DNA of 20,747 bases from CAZHRJ01 sp964534765 (lineage in GTDB: Bacteria; Lindowbacteria; 2-12-FULL-62-27). The stretch's first letter is position 1, and the number at the start of each line of letters is the position of its first letter. The notes beneath the pieces are model-generated. The model searched no databases. It saw only the letters and a program-made list of their open reading frames with translations, and was not told where the DNA came from. Both the position numbers and the translations under genes were made by a program. Shown here piece by piece: positions 13,788-20,747 of the stretch. The stretch covers positions 1-20,747 of the forward strand of contig CAZHRJ010000042.1 of NCBI GenBank assembly GCA_964534765.1. The letters are read 5' to 3'.

Positions 13788-14918
13788 TTAGTTCTTGGCG
13801 GAGGCCTTAAATACAGCCCGAATAACTTTCTCGTGCTGAGTTTTTGTCATGCCTGGGTAGAGCGGAATGGAGAGGACTTCCTCGGCAGCCTGCTCGGACT
13901 CCTGGAAATCACCTTTTTTGAATGCGAGACGGGAAAAGCAGGGCTGCAGGTGGAGAGGCAGGGGATAATGAACTGCGGAATCAACGCCCAGCTCTTTTAG
14001 TCTGGTTTGAAACCTCTCTCTTTCTTTAACTCTCAAAACGTATAAGTGGAAGGCGTGTTTGGCCTTAGGATGAACAAATGGCGCTGTGACCCCAGCCTTA
14101 TTCAATTCATCACACCTAAACGCCCTTGAATATTTTTCAGCCAGCGACTGTCTTTGCCGAACCCAGCGATCCAGGAAAGGGAGTTTGGCGAGCAGGACAG
14201 CGGCCTGGATTCCGTCCATCCGTTCGTTGAAGCCTTCGATTTCATGAACATATTTGGTATGGCGGCCATGGTTTCGCAAGAGTTTCAGGCGGTTGACCAT
14301 TTCAAGGTCATCGGTGACGACAGCGCCGGCGTCGCCGTAGGCGCCGAGATTTTTTCCAGGATAAAAACTGAATGCGGCGGCAACGCCAAATGTTCCAACC
14401 TTTTTTCCGCCCCATGAGGCTCCATGAGCTTGAGCGGCATCCTCCAAAATTTTTGCGCCGGATTTCTGCGCCAGAGCGGACACCTGATCCATGTCCGCGG
14501 GGTGTCCGTACAGATGAACGGGAAGGATGACGCGAGTTCTGGGCGTGATGGCCCGCTGGATGGCCGCTGGAGAGATGCAGAAGGTTCCAGGATCAATGTC
14601 GACCAGTACCGGTTTGGCGCCGGTATCCGTCACGGCCTCGAGTGTCGCGATAAACGTGAACGGTGTCGTGATCACCTCGTCACCCGGACCCACACCCATG
14701 GCTTTCAATGCCAGGAACAAGGCCGCCGTGCCTGAATTAACCCCGACCGATTCCTTCCGGCCCACCCACTTGGCGAATGCCTGTTCGAACTGGCCCACAA
14801 CCGGCGCCAGGACAAACGCATTTTGGAGGATCGCCTCCCGCACGGCCTTGAATATGGCCTTCCGGGCAGGCCGGTCCTGCGCGTTCAAGTCCAGGACGGG
14901 GATAGACTTTGATTTCAT
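13788..14918 (-). CDS. DegT/DnrJ/EryC1/StrS-family aminotransferase
   Basis: A 376-residue PLP enzyme of full length. Markers are GVNSGTAALFLALKAMGVGPGDEVI at about 59-83, in which the SGTAAL segment contacts PLP phosphate, TPFTFIATLEA, LEDAAQAHGA (Asp160, PLP pyridine contact) and SFYPGKNLGAYGDAGAV with the Schiff-base Lys189. ERMDGIQAAVL and HAFHLYVLR follow in the usual order. The family aminates keto-sugars for surface polysaccharides or glycosylated products. No nucleotide-sugar genes flank it; the only possible partner is the GT39 gene 2 kb away. Its codons are visibly A/T richer than those of the neighbours, suggesting separate acquisition. No clear promoter or ribosome binding site was found upstream. 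Confidence 0.92.
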   Translation of the reverse strand: MKSKSIPVLDLNAQDRPARKAIFKAVREAILQNAFVLAPVVGQFEQAFAKWVGRKESVGVNSGTAALFLALKAMGVGPGDEVITTPFTFIATLEAVTDTGAKPVLVDIDPGTFCISPAAIQRAITPRTRVILPVHLYGHPADMDQVSALAQKSGAKILEDAAQAHGASWGGKKVGTFGVAAAFSFYPGKNLGAYGDAGAVVTDDLEMVNRLKLLRNHGRHTKYVHEIEGFNERMDGIQAAVLLAKLPFLDRWVRQRQSLAEKYSRAFRCDELNKAGVTAPFVHPKAKHAFHLYVLRVKERERFQTRLKELGVDSAVHYPLPLHLQPCFSRLAFKKGDFQESEQAAEEVLSIPLYPGMTKTQHEKVIRAVFKASAKN

Positions 14919-15083
14919 CGGGGAAAGTGCTATCAGGGAAATGAGGAAACTACAAGCGAGTGGAAAAGTGAAAAAAAGTTTGCGTCAGAGGATGTGGATA
15001 ACTCAAGTTTTCGGATCTTGTGGCCGATGGAAGAAACATAGCGGTCAAAGGTTCCCTCCCTTTACCCTGTTATCCGAACTATT
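14919..15083. other. Intergenic region between divergent genes
   Basis: The A/T-richer space upstream of the aminotransferase. It contains a single perfect DnaA-box sequence (TGTGGATAA at 14993-15001) and no convincing promoter on either strand. A plus-strand transcript would end at the terminator at 15084-15124, but no gene is visible. Confidence 0.4.
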
Positions 15084-15124
15084 GGAGCGGGCGGCAGCGG
15101 CAGCCGCTCGCTCCACCTTTTTTT
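15084..15124 (+). terminator. Intrinsic terminator just upstream of archease
   Basis: A 12-bp stem GGAGCGGGCGGC / GCCGCTCGCTCC with one G-T wobble and a 7-nt loop, then ACC and seven T at 15118-15124. It faces right although no plus-strand gene precedes it, so it may shield archease from read-through or end a small unseen transcript. Confidence 0.7.
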
Positions 15125-15132
15125 GATATACT
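15124..15132 (+). promoter_or_regulatory. Extended -10 promoter of archease-rtcB
   Basis: TGATATACT (TGn plus TATACT, five of six -10 bases) begins in the last T of the terminator. No -35 box is visible, as is usual for extended -10 promoters. Only 6 nt separate it from the archease ATG, predicting a leaderless mRNA. Confidence 0.55.
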
Positions 15133-15138
15133 TCATCC

Positions 15139-15573
15139 ATGACCTATCGGTTCACCGACCACACGGCGGATTACGGCGTTGAGATCCATGCCTTCACGGC
15201 TGAAGAGGCATTCTGTGACGCGGCGCGCGCGATGTACGAGATACTGTTTGGCCATGCCGCGGCTGAATTATTTCGGCGAGGCGGCGCAGGTCTCACGACG
15301 AAACTGAGTTTACAGGAGAAGACTCTGGCGGATCTTCTGCATGCCTGGCTTTCCTGGCATCTGGACCGCCACACACAAGACCGTCGGGCGGCGAGCGGGT
15401 GGCGGATCCGCGTATTTTTCCGGGAAAGCCGGCTGGAGGGAGAAGTCTATCTCCAGTCGGTGGACGAACTGGGCATCAGGCCGGAGACCGAGATCAAGGC
15501 CGTGACGTATCATGACCTTCGAGCCTTCTATAGTCTGGAGAAAACCCAGCTCCATTATATTGTTGACGTCTGA
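15139..15573 (+). CDS. Archease, RtcB activator
   Basis: A 144-residue protein of family length. The N-terminal YRFTDHTADYGVEIHAFTAEEAF and the C-terminal EIKAVTYHDLRAFYSLEKTQLHYIVDV are the archease signatures; the acidic residues in DHTAD and the final Asp bind the divalent metal. Archease speeds guanylylation of RtcB and allows multiple turnovers. It ends 2 nt before rtcB, as in many two-gene rtcB operons. No ribosome binding site precedes the ATG, in keeping with the leaderless promoter. Confidence 0.92.
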   Translation: MTYRFTDHTADYGVEIHAFTAEEAFCDAARAMYEILFGHAAAELFRRGGAGLTTKLSLQEKTLADLLHAWLSWHLDRHTQDRRAASGWRIRVFFRESRLEGEVYLQSVDELGIRPETEIKAVTYHDLRAFYSLEKTQLHYIVDV

Positions 15574-15575
15574 TC

Positions 15576-16997
15576 ATGAAAGAACCGACATTCGAGCCCG
15601 TGGGTCTTCACCACTATCGAATCCGGCGGACCGAGATTCCCGGGATGCGCGTGGACGTGGAAGTCTACGCGACGGAAGGGATCCTGGCGGCGATCCGGGC
15701 GGACAAGACCTACGCGCAGATCGTGAACGTGGCGTCGATGCCGGATGTCAGTGATCCGGTGCATCTCATGCCGGACGCCCATTTCGGATACGGGTTTCCG
15801 ATCGGCGCGGTTGCGGCGTTTAGCGCCGAGGACGGTTGGGTAAGTCCCGGCGGAGTAGGCGCGGACATCAACTGCGGGGTGAGACTGATGGCGACCCGTA
15901 TTCCGGCGGCGGAACTTGACGAGAAAAACCGGCGGGCGCTCGCGGAGGACATTTACCGGACCGTGCCAAGCGGACTGGGTGTAGGCGGGGACGTGAGACT
16001 GACCGGGAAATCCCTGGATAGGGTACTGGAACGTGGCGCGGCGGCGGTGGTTGAAAGGGGCTATGGCGATGCGGCCGATCTGGCGAGGATCGAGGATGGA
16101 GGCGGGCTGGCCGGCGCGGATGCGGATGCGGTATCGGCGGCGGCGAAGAAGCGCGGGGAGACGCAATGCGGGACGATGGGCGCCGGGAATCATTTTCTGG
16201 AGGTCCAGCGAGTGGACACCGTGTTTGACGGCCATCTCGCGGGAAGCTGGGGAATAGGCGATGGGATGCTGGCGGTCATGATTCATTCGGGGTCGAGGGG
16301 CCTGGGGTATCAGGTGTCCGACGAATTCTGGAAAATGTCCCGAAAGATGCTGCCCCAGTTCGGGATCACCGTCGCGGACGCCCAGTTATCGCCCCTGCCG
16401 GTGCGAAGCGATCCCGGGAAGGCCTATCTGGCTGCGATGCGTGCGGCGGCGAATTACGCGTTTGCCAACCGACAGGTGCTGATGCATCTGGTTCGGACCG
16501 TTCTGGAAAACTTTTTCGGAGGAACCAGCGCGACGCTGGGACTGAGGCTCGTCTACGATGTCGCGCACAACATCGCCAAGGAAGAATCCTACGCCGCGCG
16601 CTCCACCGTCGCGCCGGGTATCCGGAAACTTCTGGTTCACCGAAAAGGCGCGACGCGCGCGTTTGACGGTCAGCCCGTCATCATTCCCGGAGACATGGGA
16701 ACGGCGTCCTATCTCCTGGTGGGAACGGCGGAATCGGAGAAAAGTTATTCCACAGTCTGTCACGGCGCCGGCCGGGTCCTGTCGCGGACCGCCGCCAAGA
16801 ACCGGGTCAACGTCAGCCGCCTCCTCGTGGATCTTCGGGCCAGGGGCATCGAAGTCCGCGGCGGGTCAAAGGGCGGAATTGCCGAGGAGGCGCCGGAGGC
16901 ATACAAGGACATCGAGCAGGTGGTGGACGCCGTCTGTGCGAACGGTCTGGCGCGGCGGGTGGCGCGGCTTAGGCCTGTGTGCGTGATCAAAGGCTAA
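15576..16997 (+). CDS. rtcB: RNA-splicing ligase RtcB
   Basis: A 473-residue protein of full RtcB length. Visible metal and nucleotide motifs in order: HLMPDAHFGYGFPIGAV, GGVGADINCGVRL with Cys100, MGAGNHFLEVQ with His206, HSGSRGLGYQV with His237, DVAHNIAKEE with His331, IPGDMGTASYLLVG, and CHGAGRVLSR with His396, the residue that is guanylylated in the family. RtcB joins 2',3'-cyclic phosphate or 3'-phosphate RNA ends to 5'-hydroxyl ends using GTP, in tRNA splicing or RNA repair. It follows archease by 2 nt. No intron-containing tRNA is visible here, so RNA repair is the likelier bacterial role. Confidence 0.96.
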   Translation: MKEPTFEPVGLHHYRIRRTEIPGMRVDVEVYATEGILAAIRADKTYAQIVNVASMPDVSDPVHLMPDAHFGYGFPIGAVAAFSAEDGWVSPGGVGADINCGVRLMATRIPAAELDEKNRRALAEDIYRTVPSGLGVGGDVRLTGKSLDRVLERGAAAVVERGYGDAADLARIEDGGGLAGADADAVSAAAKKRGETQCGTMGAGNHFLEVQRVDTVFDGHLAGSWGIGDGMLAVMIHSGSRGLGYQVSDEFWKMSRKMLPQFGITVADAQLSPLPVRSDPGKAYLAAMRAAANYAFANRQVLMHLVRTVLENFFGGTSATLGLRLVYDVAHNIAKEESYAARSTVAPGIRKLLVHRKGATRAFDGQPVIIPGDMGTASYLLVGTAESEKSYSTVCHGAGRVLSRTAAKNRVNVSRLLVDLRARGIEVRGGSKGGIAEEAPEAYKDIEQVVDAVCANGLARRVARLRPVCVIKG

Positions 16998-17010
16998 GCG
17001 TTGGGCCGAT

Positions 17011-18591
17011 CTATAGTGAACGAAAATCGAACAGGTAGATGGAGTGGCCGATGTGTCCGGTTGGTTTAAAGCGCGTCATCCAATCCAGCTGAGTATCGCC
17101 TGTCTGGTAGGCCCGTTTTTTCAGCCAGACCAGCCGGTGAGCGCTGAAGGCGTAGACAGCCGGCAACGGCGTCCGATATTCCTCATTCGATAGAACGTGA
17201 TAGGTGACGCCATAATAGAGCGGCCGGTCGAATGGGCCGGCATCTTCCGCGCCCATTCGAACTTCCGAGATTTTCTTTTTGCCCATGTACGTCGCAAGGC
17301 GCGGCAGGCCCTGTCCCCAGTCGACATTGCATTCATCCAGATAGTGAATACCGCGGGATGGGCCTCCAACGGATTCGTTGAAATAGGAGAGATGGTACGG
17401 AAAAATGCAGACGGCCGACATCGCCAGCCATCCCGCCATCGATCCGAGCAGAACGACCCCCAGCCTCCAAATAAAGGCGGCGCCGGGAATTTGGCGCCGT
17501 ACAATCCGGACCGTCTGGGCCGCAAGAAGGATGACGAACGGATAAACCGGCAGGACGCGCCGCAGACAAAAATTGTAAGTGTCAAACGCGGCCGACAGAG
17601 ACAGAACACCGATCGGCAGCGTGACAAACGCGAGATCACGCCACTTGATCTCCAGCCGTGATCTGAAGATCAGGGATCCGAAAAAAAGAATCAGGAGGGG
17701 GATCGGCGTTTTCAGCAAAAACGTCATGAGGTAATAGATTTTTTGAGGCGCGTCGTAGACCGTACCCATCACGTAGTAGAGATAATGCCCCCCGGTGGCC
17801 GGCACACCCATCTGGTAGACTTGGGCCAATCCCCGGACATAATGGAACGGATCCCGATCCGGCCAGTAACTTATCCAGACGACCGCCAAGGCCAGGGCCG
17901 ACATGATGACGAAATGGAAACCGAGTCTGTGCCCGCGCGCCGATATGATGAATACGATGAGGATCGGCAGAAGAAGGAGCGCGGTATACTTTGAAATGAG
18001 GGCAAGGCCGACCGCCAACCCGGACCAGACAGCGCGTCCCCAGGACGGTTTTTGAAGCCAGGACCAGACGGCATACGAGGCCGCGAACAGGGTGGCGGTG
18101 CAGAGCATATCCCACGTCGCCAGCCGGCTGTGGGTCAGAAGATTCGGTTCAACCGCCATCAAAAACACGGCGAACGCGCCGCACGCGGGTGATCCCAGAC
18201 GGGAGGCCCACCGGTAGAGAATCCATCCCATACCGCAGGACACAAGAAGTACGGACAAACGACAAACGAAAAGTAAAGCCGATGCGTCGTTGTACCGGTA
18301 CAACAAAGCGGCGCCGAAGTAGGACTCGCCGCGGCCAAGCGCGCTCATCGGCGGAATGGAGGGATTAAGCAACCGGAGGCCGGGGGCATTAAGCCAGGTG
18401 TGGAGCGGCGGGGCATAATCGGCGACGACCCAGGAATTTTGAAACAGTCTGAGGACATCCGAAGCGATCGCCAGACCCTCGTCCCAGGTGTCCGACTCCA
18501 TTTGCATGGCCGTGAAGGATTGGAAAAAAAAGGCCAGCATAAAGACTACCGCACAGAATTTTGGCCACAGCGACCGTTTCTCTTCTGTCAT
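17011..18591 (-). CDS. GT39-type membrane glycosyltransferase (GT-C fold)
   Basis: About 526 residues from the ATG at 18591. It has a first membrane segment at about 11-30, then SDTWDEG at about 34-39, whose acidic pair is the expected GT-C catalytic motif in the first external loop. About ten hydrophobic segments follow (for example ALISKYTALLLLPILIVFII) and the protein ends in a soluble C-terminal part with DECNVDWGQGLPRLATYM. Such enzymes use polyprenyl-phosphate sugars to glycosylate proteins or lipids outside the membrane. In-frame ATGs at 18639 and 18654 would add up to 21 residues but run into the polX promoter. Convergent with rtcB. The acceptor is unknown. Confidence 0.8.
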   Translation of the reverse strand: MTEEKRSLWPKFCAVVFMLAFFFQSFTAMQMESDTWDEGLAIASDVLRLFQNSWVVADYAPPLHTWLNAPGLRLLNPSIPPMSALGRGESYFGAALLYRYNDASALLFVCRLSVLLVSCGMGWILYRWASRLGSPACGAFAVFLMAVEPNLLTHSRLATWDMLCTATLFAASYAVWSWLQKPSWGRAVWSGLAVGLALISKYTALLLLPILIVFIISARGHRLGFHFVIMSALALAVVWISYWPDRDPFHYVRGLAQVYQMGVPATGGHYLYYVMGTVYDAPQKIYYLMTFLLKTPIPLLILFFGSLIFRSRLEIKWRDLAFVTLPIGVLSLSAAFDTYNFCLRRVLPVYPFVILLAAQTVRIVRRQIPGAAFIWRLGVVLLGSMAGWLAMSAVCIFPYHLSYFNESVGGPSRGIHYLDECNVDWGQGLPRLATYMGKKKISEVRMGAEDAGPFDRPLYYGVTYHVLSNEEYRTPLPAVYAFSAHRLVWLKKRAYQTGDTQLDWMTRFKPTGHIGHSIYLFDFRSL

Positions 18592-18632
18592 CGGCAGAAC
18601 CTTAAACGAGGCCGCCCGGATACGCAACCGAA

Positions 18633-18661
18633 TTGCCATTTTTGGGCCGCCCATTTAAGAT
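18633..18661 (+). promoter_or_regulatory. polX promoter
   Basis: TTGCCA (18633-18638), a 17-nt spacer and TAAGAT (18656-18661). The -10 box ends 9 nt before the polX ATG, so the leader would be at most two or three nt. It lies in the 79-bp divergent gap to the glycosyltransferase when that gene starts at 18591. Confidence 0.5.
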
Positions 18662-18670
18662 GTGCGGGAC

Positions 18671-20362
18671 ATGGAAAACAGCCAGATATCGGATCTGCTC
18701 TCTGAAATAGGCGTGTATCTCGATCTCCTGGGGGAGAACATCTTCAAGGTCCGTGCGTACGAAAACGCCGCGCGGGCGGTGGCGTCGCAGTCGGGCCGGA
18801 TGGCCGAGCTGGACGAGAAGCAGTTGCAGGAAATTCCGGGGATCGGCAAAGCCATCGCGGAGAAAATCCGGATGTATTGCTCAACAGGGAAACTCCCCTA
18901 CGCGGATGAACTGCGATCCAAAATTCCGCCGGGCCTCGTCGACATGCTTCGCATCCCGTCTCTGGGCCCGAAACGGGCCAAATTACTTTTTGAAAAGCTC
19001 AAGATCGAATCCATCGCCGCCCTGCAGGATGCCTGCGAGCAGAACCGTCTGGTCGACCTGGAGGGATTCGGGGAGCGGTCGCAGGCGAAGATACTGGATG
19101 GCATCCGGATGCTGGCGACGTTCAAGGACCAGCATCTGCTGGCGGAGGTTCTGCCGATTGCCGAGAGGGTTATCCGGCATCTAAAGAAAAGCAAGCTAGT
19201 CCAAAGGATCGAGGCGGCGGGGTCGATTCGGCGTCGGAAAAAGATCGTGAAGGACATCGACATCCTGGTCAGTTCGAAACGTCCGGGCGACGTCTCGGAG
19301 GTCTTTCTGGGGATGGAGGGGATCAGCGATGTGATCGGCCGCGGGGATACGAAAACGAGCGTGCGGATCGGCGGGAAAATCCAGGTGGATTTGCGCGTGG
19401 TCAGTGACGACGAGTTTCCCTATGCCCTGCACCATTTCACCGGGTCGAAGGCCCACAACATCGCCATGCGGAGCCTTGCGAAGGAGCGCGGCATGAAGAT
19501 CAGCGAGTACGGGGTATTCAAGGGAACGAAACGGATAGCGGCGAAGGACGAGGCGGCCTTTTTCAAAATTTTTGGCCTGGATTTTATCCCTCCGGAACTT
19601 CGAGAGGATCGCGGGGAGATTTTGGCGGCCGGAGATGGGGCCTTGCCGAAGTTAGTCAGCGAATCGGACATCGCGGGAGTTCTGCACGTCCACACGAACT
19701 GGAGCGACGGACTTGCCCCGCTGGAGACGATGGTTCAGGAGGCCGGGCGGCGCGGGTATCGATATATCGCGATCACCGATCATTCGAAGACATCGACTTA
19801 CGCGAATGGCCTGTCAACGGACCGGTTACAGAAGCAGATGGGGGAGATCGGAACCATGAACAAAAAGAACCCCGGTATTCGGATTCTGACCGGGAGCGAA
19901 GTGGACATCCTGCCGGACGGGTCACTGGATTACGGCGATGATCTTCTTTCCAAACTCGACGTGGTCATCGCGGCGGTTCACAGTCATTTCGGGATGAAAC
20001 CGGATGAGATGACACGCCGGATCTGCCGGGCGCTGACTCACCCGGAGGTCGACATCCTGGCGCATCCCACCGGCCGGCTGCTTCTGACGCGCCAGGGATA
20101 TGAATTTGGCTGGGATGAGGTTTTACGGTGCGCCGCGGAAAAGGGGAAGGCGATCGAGTTGAATGCCAATCCGCAGCGACTGGACATCGATCCAGCTCAC
20201 GCCAAGCGCGCGGCGGAGATGGGCGTCAAGATCAGCATCAACCCGGACGCGCACCGACCGGAAGGACTCGACGACATGCGCTACGGCGTGTGGGCCGCGC
20301 GGCGTGGATGGCTGACCCGGAAGGATGTTTTGAATTCGGTGGAGTGGATCAGAAGAAAATAA
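18671..20362 (+). CDS. polX: DNA polymerase/3'-5' exonuclease PolX
   Basis: A 563-residue protein from the ATG at 18671; a GTG three codons upstream is less likely because it would overlap the predicted promoter region. Residues 1-320 are a family X polymerase: helix-hairpin-helix stretches (EIPGIGKAIAEKI at 54-66, IPSLGPKRAKLLF at 95-107), AGSIRRRKKIVKDIDILV with catalytic Asp195 and Asp197, and VDLRVV with Asp240. Residues 335-560 are a PHP domain: LHVHTNWSDG, ITDHSKT, GSEVDIL, AAVHSHF, ILAHPTGRL and INPDAHRPEG supply the metal-binding His, Asp and Glu, giving exonuclease and AP-endonuclease activity in studied homologues. It serves base-excision repair and gap filling. All key residues are present. 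Confidence 0.95.
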   Translation: MENSQISDLLSEIGVYLDLLGENIFKVRAYENAARAVASQSGRMAELDEKQLQEIPGIGKAIAEKIRMYCSTGKLPYADELRSKIPPGLVDMLRIPSLGPKRAKLLFEKLKIESIAALQDACEQNRLVDLEGFGERSQAKILDGIRMLATFKDQHLLAEVLPIAERVIRHLKKSKLVQRIEAAGSIRRRKKIVKDIDILVSSKRPGDVSEVFLGMEGISDVIGRGDTKTSVRIGGKIQVDLRVVSDDEFPYALHHFTGSKAHNIAMRSLAKERGMKISEYGVFKGTKRIAAKDEAAFFKIFGLDFIPPELREDRGEILAAGDGALPKLVSESDIAGVLHVHTNWSDGLAPLETMVQEAGRRGYRYIAITDHSKTSTYANGLSTDRLQKQMGEIGTMNKKNPGIRILTGSEVDILPDGSLDYGDDLLSKLDVVIAAVHSHFGMKPDEMTRRICRALTHPEVDILAHPTGRLLLTRQGYEFGWDEVLRCAAEKGKAIELNANPQRLDIDPAHAKRAAEMGVKISINPDAHRPEGLDDMRYGVWAARRGWLTRKDVLNSVEWIRRK

Positions 20363-20481
20363 GACTTTACCGCCGAGGCGCTGAGTTTACGCCGAGCTGA
20401 TGCGGAGATTTCTTGGAGGCTAAACACAAAAAAACCCCCTCGGCGTTGTAGCGCCACGTCACCAATTGATCACCATCTCGT
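20363..20481. repeat. Intergenic repeat-like segment with GCCGAG motifs
   Basis: Just after polX come CGCCGAGG (20371-20378) and ACGCCGAG (20389-20396), and later CCTCGGCG (20438-20445), which can pair with the first; CTCGGCGT (20439-20446) pairs with the second. The CCGCCGAGGCGCTGAG wording resembles dispersed intergenic repeats seen in many environmental genomes. No coding potential. Confidence 0.35.
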
Positions 20482-20503
20482 ACCGGCTTTCCGGTCGTTT
20501 TTT
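20482..20503 (+). terminator. Candidate terminator downstream of polX
   Basis: ACCGG-CTTT-CCGGT followed by CG and six T. The stem is only 5 bp but GC-rich. It lies 119 nt after the polX stop. Confidence 0.5.
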
Positions 20504-20549
20504 GAAATCGTGTCAAGTGTGCGATCTATTTTTTCCGCCGAATTCATCC

Positions 20550-20586
20550 TTGACTTAAGTGCGCCGGAATATCACAATAATTGTGA
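20550..20586 (+). promoter_or_regulatory. Promoter with overlapping palindrome upstream of the last gene
   Basis: TTGACT (20550-20555), a 17-nt spacer and CACAAT (20573-20578). A perfect palindrome TCACAAT-A-ATTGTGA at 20572-20586 covers the -10 box and the expected start, the position of a repressor site. The next possible start codon is at 20690, so this transcript would have a leader of about 100 nt. Confidence 0.4.
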
Positions 20587-20689
20587 GTCTCGGTCAAGCC
20601 TCTTCTCATTTTTGTGTAGTTGAACGCCAAAGACGGCGTAAAATCGGGGTTGATGAAATTTGATTCTCGACGCAGGTCTTGAAACGGAA

Positions 20690-20747
20690 ATGAAACGACT
20701 GGCAAAAGAGAGTTTCGGTTATCGGCTTCGACAAAAGCGCATGGCCG
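20690..20747 (+). CDS. N-terminus of a possible XRE-type HTH regulator, cut by window end
   Basis: An ATG-started frame runs off the end after 19 codons (MKRLAKESFGYRLRQKRMA). The spacing of FGYRLRQKR resembles the first helix of XRE-family DNA-binding domains. The operator-like palindrome upstream would suit an autoregulated regulator. Identification from 19 residues is weak. Confidence 0.35.
   Translation, partial: MKRLAKESFGYRLRQKRMA

Noticed and set aside
14993..15001. Perfect DnaA box (TGTGGATAA) with a near match at 13747-13755, suggesting an origin
   Set aside because: Single boxes occur by chance in 20 kb; there is no cluster, no AT-rich unwinding element beside it and no dnaA or dnaN.
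15555..16286. A 243-codon antisense frame over rtcB
   Set aside because: Arises from GC-rich codon usage of rtcB; His/Arg-rich translation with no recognisable fold.
18592..18654. Longer start for the glycosyltransferase at 18639 or 18654
   Set aside because: The extension has no ribosome binding site, is not membrane-like and covers the divergent polX promoter. It cannot be excluded without homologue alignment.

Overview
The window is a GC-rich bacterial chromosome segment, densely packed with genes and without mobile elements, CRISPR or tRNA genes that I can see. The mix is bacterial: FolC, a SpoIID/LytB-domain protein, PolX with a PHP domain, a HigBA toxin-antitoxin pair, sigma70-like -35/-10 boxes and AGGAGG ribosome binding sites. 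It also carries genes often associated with archaea and with uncultured bacterial phyla: separate CofG and CofH, a NADPH:F420 reductase, an AMMECR1/MEMO pair and RtcB with archease. An F420-using, probably uncultured bacterial lineage fits; I cannot name the phylum from sequence alone.

Layout. (1) 2-3288, plus strand: the 3' part of folC, a secreted SpoIID-domain protein (ATGA overlap with folC) and a membrane-anchored alpha/beta hydrolase. (2) 3418-4061, minus strand: a HigB toxin / HigA antitoxin operon with a promoter whose spacer contains a perfect palindromic operator. (3) 4299-8615, plus strand: an LLM-class F420-dependent oxidoreductase, a small esterase, cofG and cofH. (4) 13226 down to 8612, minus strand: MEMO, AMMECR1, cofD, cofC, cofE and fno in one tight operon, meeting cofH tail to tail with a 4-base overlap. 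(5) 13265-13721: a gene-free stretch with a candidate minus-strand structured RNA (promoter, folded module, strong intrinsic terminator) and a 25-bp AT-rich palindrome. (6) 13788-14918, minus strand: a lone DegT/DnrJ-type aminotransferase in visibly AT-richer DNA. (7) 15084-16997, plus strand: a terminator, then archease and RtcB. (8) 17011-18591, minus strand: a GT39-type membrane glycosyltransferase, convergent with rtcB and divergent from polX. (9) 18633-20503, plus strand: polX with its promoter and a candidate terminator. (10) 20504-20747: an intergenic promoter with an overlapping palindrome and the first codons of a possible XRE-type regulator.

Together, regions 3 and 4 encode the dedicated F420 pathway: deazaflavin (FO) formation by CofG/CofH, side-chain activation by CofC, transfer to FO by CofD, glutamylation by CofE, then use of F420 by Fno (NADPH/F420 hydride exchange) and by the LLM oxidoreductase. 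The least expected parts are the AMMECR1-MEMO pair at the head of the cofD operon, the unclassified RNA beside it, and a repeated promoter design in which the -10 box lies only 6-9 nt before the start codon of the first gene (higB, MEMO, archease, polX), predicting leaderless mRNAs. Many internal genes instead rely on AGGAGG sites or on overlap coupling.
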